Source: Coturnix japonica (taxonomy: Eukaryota; Chordata; Aves; Galliformes; Phasianidae). From it: DNA of 64,000 bases. The position numbers and the translations under genes are program-made. The notes under the pieces are model-generated. The model was not told where the DNA came from and ran no database searches. It saw only the letters and a list, made by a program, of their open reading frames with translations. The stretch covers positions 841,524-905,523 of the forward strand of contig NC_029542.1 in assembly GCF_001577835.2 (NCBI RefSeq), written 5' to 3'. Shown one piece after another: positions 56,766-64,000 of the stretch (within the stretch, counting starts at the first letter, position 1; every line of letters starts with the position of its first letter).

Positions 56766-57619
56766 TGGTTGATGTATCCAGTACTCCTCTGAAGGGAAAA
56801 TATGGCTTGTCCACTGCTGGCAGAGTCTGGAAGCCCAGCATTACGTGTCAGCCAAGGACTCGCTGTTATCCCTTTTGCTGCTGTGCTTCTCAGTTGTGCT
56901 CCTTACATTTTGGAGCACTGGTTCCAAACTTGCTGGCTGGCTGCTGCTGTGTGCCCCATAGAGACAGGGTAGGGGAGGAGTGGGGCAGCAGCAGTCCATG
57001 AGGTCTGTGGGTGCTGTGGCTGGAGGGCACCACACATCACTTCATTGTGTGCGGTGGTTTCGTTCCCTGGGTCTATCTGTCAGCCCCAGGCCTTGCATTG
57101 GTGAACATGAAGGGATTAGTCCGGGTCTGAGGAATAGGAAGCACTTCTGCTCCCAAGACAGTGGTTTAATGACAAAGGTTTGGGAGCAGATGGACAGATA
57201 GAATGAAGCCAGACATCCAAGTCAGGCATCCAAACGCTGACATCACTATTGAATGCCATAATACAGAGTCCCATAAGATGCAAATCCCAGGACATGATGC
57301 TGGGATGCTGAGCCCCGTGGGAGGCTCAGCTGCAGGCAGCTGTTGTCCTGCAGTGGAACATCCCACTCGATCCCAGCCCTTGTCCTCTGCTTGAACCTTC
57401 AGAAACCCCGAGCAGTCGCTGAGCTCGCTCCTCTTACAGACATGGGGATGGGCTGAACTGGAAACCAGCTGCTGCTGTGCTGCAATGTCTGCTCTGTATT
57501 TGCAAAGGGGCAAGAGAACGTGGCCAACCCCAACAGTGTGGGCATTGCTCTGGGCTCACCCCTCCTCCCAGCCCATACAGCAGTGTCTAATTGCATCTGT
57601 TTGCTGGTATTCTTCAATG

Positions 57620-58130
57620 GGGGGCAATGCAATGGAATGCAATGCAGTCCAATGCAATGTAGTCCAATGGGATGCAACACAATGCAGTGAAATGCAATGG
57701 AATTCAAAGCCATGGAATGCAACACAACCTTAACCCAATGCAAAGAAATGCAATGTAATGAAACCCAAAGCAAAGCAATGGAACACAGCGTAGCCCCAAC
57801 CCAATGCAAAGCAATGGGATGCAGCACAAACCTTACCCAATGCAACACAATGAAATGAAATGCAATGGAATCTGAAGCAACAGATTGCAATGCAACCCTA
57901 ACCCAATGCAAAGCAATGGAACACAATCCTAACTGGATGCAAAGCAATGCAATGGAATGCAGTGAAATTCAAAGCAAAGCTATGGAACACAGCACATCTC
58001 CAACCCCATGCAATACAACAAAATGAAATGCAATGGAATCCAAAGCAATAGAACTCAACACTATCCCAGTGCAAAGCAATGGAACACAACACAACCCTAA
58101 ACACAACACAACAAAACCCAATGGAGCACA
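57620..58130. repeat. Degenerate CAATG-type satellite
   Basis: About 500 bases of imperfect AATGCAATGGAATGCAA and CAAAGCAATGGAACACAA units with a 5-base underlying period. Open frames here (rich in S, I, A, L, H, W) are repeat artefacts. Confidence 0.85.
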
Positions 58131-59640
58131 GTGAAATCAACTGCAACGTGTGCTGCTGGTGTCCATCTCAGAGCCTTGTTCTCGTGGCCACTGCAGCCTG
58201 GGATCCTCACCTACAGCCATGGGCATTTCCCCATCTCCATTCAGCACAAATGAGCCAGACGGCTGCGTGTGATTCTAACACAGGTTAACTTCTCACACTG
58301 GAAACATGCAGACACTTATTTTGTCTTATTTCTTGTGTGTGATGGGAAAAGCTCCCAGGAGACAGGAAAGCAAAGGTGGCCAACCACAGCGCAGTGGAGA
58401 CATCTGCTCTGCAGTGCTTTAATTGCCTTTTTCTCTGGGCATCCCCCCTGCTATCTCCCCTCTGCTCAACGCCACCTCCGTGTTCTCCCCTACAGCTCCA
58501 ATGATCTCATGCATCCACAGCCTTACTTTGATTAATCCGACCCATTCAGCCCTTTACTCCTCAGTTAAAGGAGTTAAAAGAAACCTGACAAACCTGAGGC
58601 AATAACTTGGGTGACAATAATTAGGAAGAACCCTCATTAGGGAGCAAACAGTTGGAATGGGGGCAGGACACAGAGAAGGTCTCTGTGCTCCATACAGGAA
58701 ACTTCCTAAAGCAACAGGTGGGAGATGTGGGCTCAGCCTTTGCTCATGAAATTAAATTAAAAGCATCAAAAATGAGATGGGGTCGCATTGTTGGCAGTGA
58801 AGAACGAAGGGCAGCACAAACAAGGCTGGTGAAAGCTCCATCTGGCACAGCACCCCATCAGCAGCCGCTGGGTTTGCTGTGTGCATCCCCTGGTGCTGCT
58901 GTGCCCAAAGAGCTGCTGGGTGCTCCACAGCACAGAGCCCTTTCCCAGCAATTCCTCATTTCCAGTCCTGCAGCACCTTCTGGGCTGCCGCCGGGCTCCC
59001 AAACCAATGACATCACCCTGAAGCAGTCAAACATGTGATTTCCCAGCCCTGAAATGAAAGCTGCCTCTCCAGGGGAGGAAGGGACGCTGTGCAAGAGCAG
59101 CTCCCTCTGCCCTGTGCCGTGTTTGAGCCACAAACATACAGGATAATGGAGCCAAGAGAGGAATCCTACTGGGAGCTCCCATCCTGGCTTTGGGACAGAC
59201 GCACTTCCCCACTCCATGGGTACAATGGGGACACGCAGATCACAGCTGGGAGCTGAGCTTCCTGGAACTCCCACACTTCTCCTTCCTGACAGCTCCACTC
59301 GGTTCCTTGGCAGCTGCCTCCATTGTGATGCTGGTGGGCTGCCCACGGGTCCTGGAAGTGCTGGGTGAGGAGCAGCCCTTGGCACAGTGCAGCCCTTGGC
59401 ACTGCCGTGCAGAGCCACAGCTCCCCATGCTGATGGTGCTCATGGATGAGTTGCTGGAAGTGCCCCGGCACGGCCACGTGTCTGCTGTGGGATCTCTCAT
59501 CCTGCAAACACTGCTCTGCTTTCTTTCTTTCACATCTCACATCATAGGGTTGCTCGCCCATTTAGGGGGAGCTGGGCACAGCCCCACACAGCAGCTGGGG
59601 GAGGACAGTGTCTCCATGGTGTGTTTGGCCAAAAACGAGC
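58131..59640. other. Intergenic, no gene recognised
   Basis: Unique sequence of mixed composition without exons of any recognised family. No clear repeat was seen. Confidence 0.5.
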
Positions 59641-59654
59641 AGAAAACCCATGGC

Positions 59655-59905
59655 AGAATTACAGAACCTCAGAACCATGGAAGCATCCACACTGGGGAAG
59701 GCCTTCAGGATCTCCAGATCCAGCCATCAGCCCAAGCTCTCAGGTCCCATCACTACCCCACATCCCTTAGTGCCATGCCCATGTGGTGGGGGTTATCAGC
59801 ACCCCACTGGGCAGCCCAGACTGACCCCACATTGCCCTCTCCATGCAGAAACCCCTTCTGACACCCAACCTAAGCCAGCTGCCCATCAGTACCCCAGGTC
59901 ATTTC
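59655..59905 (-). mobile_element. CR1 LINE fragment
   Basis: The plus strand carries a diverged reverse complement of CR1 3' sequence (ACAGAACCTCAGAACCATGG..., GGCCTTCAGGATC, CATCACTACCCCACATCCC, CCATGCCCATGTGG). The borders are approximate. Confidence 0.55.
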
Positions 59906-60394
59906 CCACCATGCTCCATCCACTCCTCCCAAGACCATGGTGGTGGAACCAAGAGCAGGGTGCAGTGCTGACCCTCACTGTATGCCATGCAGTCAGGCTT
60001 GGCACATTGACACAGCCCACACAGACCCCTCTGCCACACGTGGCTGTGTCCAGGAGCTGTGCTGTGTAACTCAGAACTGCTCACTCTTCACATGGAGCTC
60101 CAGCCCAGCGGAGCCATCTGTGTGACACAGGACCACCCCCAGTTAACTTCTGCTTAAGGAAACGATGTCTGACCCTATTTCAGAGCCCTCCAACTCCTTA
60201 ACAAGAGGCTCCAGAAATTAATTACCGGCTTCCCTGAACACTTCCCCCTTGCTCTTCCCTGGAAGATATTTCTTCATTGGCAATATGCATGAACATACTC
60301 TGGCCATAGGGGGGTATATCCATGGTGTAGCTCCTTCAGCATCTTGCTGCCTCTCAGTTGCCCACTGTGAGTTGGGACACAGCTGGGAGCTGCA

Positions 60395-60530
60395 TCACAC
60401 CCAGCTGTGCTGCCATCCAGCTGTGCTGCCCTCACACCCAGCTGTGCTGCCATCCAGCTGTGCTGCCCTCACACCCAGCTGTGCTGCCATCCAGCTGTGC
60501 TGTGCTGCCATCCAGCTGTGCTGCACTGCA
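60395..60530. repeat. 37-bp minisatellite
   Basis: Units starting TCACACCCAGCTGTGCTGCC occur at 60395, 60432 and 60469, period 37. A sub-repeat CCATCCAGCTGTGCTG lies inside and continues to about 60530. Confidence 0.88.
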
Positions 60531-60697
60531 GCTGCCCTCCCAGCTCTCTCAATGCTCACACGGGGACAGGTGAGTTTGCAGTGCCCCAACACATCCCTCC
60601 CCAGGTGGAATATCTGAACAAGATGAGGAAGAAGCAACGGAGCACTGTTACAGCTCATTGAGAGCAAAAGTCACGTGTTTCAGAGGTGATTAATTAC

Positions 60698-60860
60698 AGT
60701 CAGAGAATCATTAGGGTTGGAACAGACCAAGACCCCAAAGTGCAACCCCAGTGCATCCCCACTGAGCACATCTCTGCTTCAGCACCTTCCCCATTCCTCC
60801 ATCCTCAGCCACACTGCAGAGCAAAGCATCCCCGTTGCTTGTCGTCCTACATCCTCTTGC
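60698..60860 (-). mobile_element. CR1 LINE 3'-end fragment
   Basis: CAGAGAATCATTAGGGTTGG followed by AACAGACCAAGACCCC and CAGTGCATCCCCACTGAGCAC reads as the reverse complement of a CR1 3' end of a diverged subfamily. Confidence 0.65.
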
Positions 60861-61208
60861 TGCTGCCCTTTGCCCCCCCATTCTGCAGGCCCACAGCCCG
60901 ACCTGCAGCACCACGGCTGCGTTTTGCATCTGGTTGGTTTCAGGTCTCATTTATGGAGGAAGCAGCACAGTGTCTGCGCTCAGCGCTGCAGCTCAGCGAG
61001 GCCCTTTGCACTCCATGCTGCTGTGTCAATATTTGACCAGGTGGGTGTGTTTGTGTGTGCAAGGAGGGGGAGCTTTGTCTAATGAAGCACCTGTAGCAAC
61101 ACAGGGTAGAAACGCACCCGGAAGGGTGAAAAAGATTGGACAACAATACAACAAAATGCCCTGAAATGGGCAGAATTTGGGGCTGTTCTCTGCAGCTGCA
61201 GTCCCACG

Positions 61209-61306
61209 ATCTGCCGGCAGGGGGAGCAATACTCGCCCGCTGCCGGTAGGGGCCGCTCTCGCCTCACAGCCACCACTCCTCTATGGCCGCCAGGGGCCGC
61301 TCTCTC
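61209..61306 (+). promoter_or_regulatory. Three tandem CTCF-core-like motifs upstream of MYO1D
   Basis: CTGCCGGCAGGGGGAGCA (61211-61228), CTGCCGGTAGGGGCCGCTC (from 61240) and TGGCCGCCAGGGGCCGCTC (from 61284) all resemble the CTCF core CCASYAGRKGGC in the same orientation. The last two lie in a 44-bp tandem duplication (GGGGCCGCTCTC at 61249 and 61293). Binding is inferred from motif similarity only. Confidence 0.5.
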
Positions 61307-61429
61307 CTCACATCTACCACTCGCTGGTTGGGGGGGGGGGCCCACCTGAGGTGAGGCGGGGCCGCGCCCCCTCCTCCCCCCCCCGCCCTTCGGGGTGCGG
61401 CGGCGGCTCGGAGCCTGGAGTCCGCTCAC

Positions 61430-61490
61430 ACACATACACATACACACATATACACACATATACACACACGTATATACACACATATACCGG
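61430..61490 (+). repeat. CA/TA microsatellite in MYO1D leader or core promoter
   Basis: About 60 bases of CACACATATACACA end only four bases before the MYO1D initiator ATG. Depending on the start site it is 5' UTR or core promoter. Confidence 0.9.
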
Positions 61491-61494
61491 CACC

Positions 61495-61589
61495 ATGGCG
61501 GAGCAGGAGAGCCTGGAGTTCGGGAAGGCCGACTTCGTGCTGCTGGACTCCGTCACCATGTCCGAGTTCATGGGGAACCTCCGGCTGCG
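61495..61589 (+). CDS. MYO1D: Class I myosin heavy chain, first coding exon (MYO1D-type; partial)
   Basis: Start of an unconventional myosin-I, a single-headed actin motor that links membranes to actin. The exon encodes 31 full codons beginning [18 protein letters not shown] and ends LRLR, with the donor GTGAGC splitting the final arginine codon (phase 2). As remembered, human MYO1D starts [18 protein letters not shown], so identity is very high. MYO1G, the nearest paralogue, starts differently (MEDEEGPEYGKPDFVLLD). The motor, IQ and tail exons lie beyond the window. Human MYO1D is at 17q11.2, so adjacency to MAP3K14 reflects a chromosomal arrangement different from human. Confidence 0.85.
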
Positions 61590-61599
61590 GTGAGCGGCG

Positions 61600-63370
61600 A
61601 TGGGGGGGGGGGCTGTAAGCGGGGTCTGAGGGACCGTAATTGGGGTGAATGGGGGGTAAATGGGGGCTGTGGGGCTCTGAGTGGGGTCTGTGGGGTCTGA
61701 GGGGCTCTGGGTGGAGTCTGTGGGACTCTTTGACAGGCTTTGAGTGGAGGTAGAGTGGTCCGATTGGGGTCTGAATGGGGTCTGAGTGGGGTCTACGGGG
61801 CTCTATTGGGGTCTGAGTGGGGTCTGAGTGGAGTCTGTGGGACTCTGAAGGGTCTGAGTGGGGTCTGAGAGGCTTTGAGTGGAGTCTGTGTTCTAAGTGG
61901 GCTCTGAGTGGGGTCTGAGGGGCTCTGAATGGGGTCAGAGTGGGCTCTGTGAGGCTCTGTTGGGATGCTGAGGGGCTCTGAGTGGAGTCTGTGGGACTCT
62001 GAAGGGTCTGAGTGGAATGTGAGGGGCTTTGAGTGTCGTCCGTGTTCTGAGTGGGCTCTGAGTGTAGTCTGGGGGCTCTGAGTGGGGTCTATACTGGCTC
62101 TGACTGGGGTTTGAGGGGCTCTGAATGGGGTCAGAGTGGAGTGTGGGGGGCTGTAATGGATCTAAGTGGAGTCTGGGGGTTCTGAATGGGACCTGGGTGG
62201 AGTCTAGAACTCCAGGGGCTCTGAGTGGGGTCTATGGGGCTCTGTTGGGATGCTGAGGGGCTCTGAGTGGAGTCTGTGGGACTCTGAAGGGTCTGAGTAG
62301 GATATGAGAAGCTCTGAGTGTCATCTGTGTTCTGAGTGGGCTCTGAGTGTAGTCTGGGGGCTCTGAGTGGGGTCTATACTGGCTCTGACTGGGGTTTGAG
62401 GGGCTCTGAATGGGGTCAGAGTGGAGTGTGGGGGGCTGTAATGGATCTAAGTGGAGTCTGGGGGTTCTGAGTGGGTCCTGGGTGGAGTCTAGAACTCCAG
62501 GGGCTCGGAGTGGGGTCTGAGTGGGCTCTTTGGGGCTCTCTTGGGGTGCTGAGGGGCTCTGAGTGGAGTCTGTGGGACTCTGAAGGGTCTGAGTGGGCTC
62601 TGAGAGGCTTTGAGTGTCATCCGTGTTCTGAGTGGGCTCTGAGTGGGGTCTGGGGGCTCTGAGTGGGGTCTATAATGGCTCTGAGTGGGGTCTGAGAGGG
62701 TCAGAATGGAGTGTGGGGGGCTGTAATGGATCTAAGTGGAGTCTGGAGGATCTGAATGGGACCTGGGTGGAGTCTAGAACTCCAGGGGCTCGGAGTGGGG
62801 TCTGAGTGGGCTCTGAGTGGAGTCTGTGGGACTCTAAAGGGTCTGAGTGGCATATGAGAGGCTCTGAGTGTCATCTGTGTTCTGAGTGGGCTCTGAGTGG
62901 AGTCTGGGGGCTCTGAGTAGGGTCAGAGTGGAGTGTGGGGGGCTATAATGGATCTGAGTGGGGTCTGGGGGTTCTGATGGGATCTGGGTGGAGTCTGGAA
63001 CTCCAGGGGAGCAGAGTGGAGTGTGAGTGGGGTCAGTGGGGCTCTTAAGGGCTTTGAGTGGAGTCTGGGGGTTCTGAGTGGGGTCTGTGGGACTCTTAGG
63101 GGCTTTGAGTGGAGTCTGGGGGTTCTAAGTAGGGTCAATGGGTCCGAAATGGCCCTGAGAGGGATCTAAGTGGGATTTAAGTGAAGTCTATGGGGTTCTG
63201 AGTGGGGTCTGAGGGGCTCTGAATGGAATCTGGGACTATAGGGAGTTGGAGTGGAGTGTGTGGGGCTCTAAGGGCTCTGAGAGGGGTCTTGGGGATCTGA
63301 GTGGCATCAGTGGGACTGTAATGACTCTGAGTGGGCTCTGGGTTCTGAGTGGGCTCTGCGGGACTTTTTA
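61600..63370 (+). repeat. G-rich minisatellite with 285-bp higher-order period in MYO1D intron 1
   Basis: A basic unit of about 15-20 bases (GGGGCTCTGAGTGGGGTCTG) fills 1.7 kb. A longer block containing CTGTAATGGATCTAAGTGG and ACTCCAGGGGCTC recurs at 62151, 62436, 62721 and (variant) 62943, spacings 285, 285 and 222. Plus-strand G-runs are dense. Confidence 0.92.
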
Positions 63371-63424
63371 CATGGTCTGATAGTGATGGGACTGGTGGAA
63401 CTGATGGGACTGGAGCTGTAGGCT

Positions 63425-63790
63425 AAAAGGGGAAATTCAGGTTGGGTTTTAGGAGGAAGTTCTTTACTCAGAAGGTGGTGAGGCTCTGCTACAGAGATGT
63501 TGTGGTGCCCCATCCCTGTGGATGCCCACAGCCATGTGTGGGACCCAGGGCAGCATGAGTGGGGGGCAGCCAGCCCATGGTGTGGGGTGGGACTGGGGGT
63601 TGTGAGGTCCCCTCCAACCCAACCGTGCTGTGATTCTGCGGTTCTGTGATCATTAAGGTCCTTTCCAACCCAACCCTACTCAACACAACCCAACCATTCT
63701 ACCATCTTTAAGGTCCGTTCCAACCCACCCATGCCATCATCCTTAAGGTTCCTTCCAACCAGAGCCATCCCATGATATTCCTTGCAAGCC
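63425..63790 (+). mobile_element. CR1 LINE 3' end in MYO1D intron 1
   Basis: GGGGAAATTCAGGTTGGGTTTTAGGAGGAAGTTCTTTACTCAGAAGGTGGTGAGGC, CCCCATCCCTG and GTCCCCTCCAACCCAACC match the CR1 3' region in plus orientation (phrases at 63437-63620). The tail CCTTTCCAACCCAACCC...AAGGTC is repeated about three times, similar to the copy at 56.5 kb. Confidence 0.82.
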
Positions 63791-64000
63791 CTGAACCGGA
63801 ACGTGGAACGTCTCTCCTTGTTGTATTTATACTTCCAAGCCTTTTAGTCATTTGCTGCTCTTTACTGATGATTTTTGGTTTTAAAAATGAGATGTTTAAG
63901 CAGAAACTGCCCTTTTCTGTGGCGATGATAACCGTGACGCAGGTTGCCGTCCTTAGCAGGAAACTTGTAGGCAGCAGATTGTTCTTGGGGTTTATATCCT
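63791..64000. other. Unique sequence, presumed MYO1D intron 1
   Basis: Ordinary mixed-composition DNA with no second MYO1D exon visible. Confidence 0.5.

Noticed and set aside
57485-58146. Frames rich in CNAVQCN or IALHWV
   Set aside because: They are translations of the CAATG-type satellite.

Overview
The window looks like a gene-dense avian microchromosome, most likely from a galliform such as chicken. The signs are high GC with several CpG-island promoters, short introns, CR1-type LINE fragments and abundant GC-rich minisatellites. The gene order ACBD4 - HEXIM1 - FMNL1 - MAP3K14 matches human 17q21.31, which supports an assignment to the chicken chromosome 27 block. The species call is an inference; no search was run.

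Left to right: (1) the last six coding exons of an ACBD4/ACBD5-type tail-anchored acyl-CoA-binding protein (+, 783-3656); (2) intronless HEXIM1 (+, 4928-5773) with a TATA/CCAAT/GC-box promoter; (3) an intergenic stretch with a CR1 fragment and a CpG promoter without an obvious gene (about 8940-9250); (4) a compact, complete nine-exon myosin-light-chain-kinase-like gene (+, 12939-15337) in the interval where mammals carry HEXIM2; (5) an AT-richer stretch ending in a second orphan CpG promoter with splice donors on both sides (about 19795-20190); (6) FMNL1 (+, 22300-39327), 26 coding exons plus an alternative last exon; (7) MAP3K14 (NIK; -, 41524-50609 coding, promoter near 53.5-53.9 kb), lying tail-to-tail with FMNL1; (8) a repeat-rich interval with minisatellites, a candidate small membrane protein and CR1 pieces; (9) tandem CTCF-like motifs followed by the first coding exon of a MYO1D-type class I myosin (+, 61495-61589), whose intron 1 is filled by a 285-bp higher-order minisatellite.

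The genes are independent housekeeping, immune and cytoskeletal loci and do not form a single pathway. HEXIM1 restrains P-TEFb. NIK drives non-canonical NF-kB. FMNL1, the MLCK-like kinase and MYO1D act on actin and myosin. I built the exon models by hand from splice signals, reading phase and remembered human proteins. They are phase-consistent throughout and give total lengths close to the human ones (MAP3K14 941 aa, FMNL1 1097 aa). I found no entirely new system. The most useful leads are the MLCK-like gene, the two orphan divergent promoters, the FMNL1 FH1 exon that must be read in three frames, and the tandem CTCF-like motifs.
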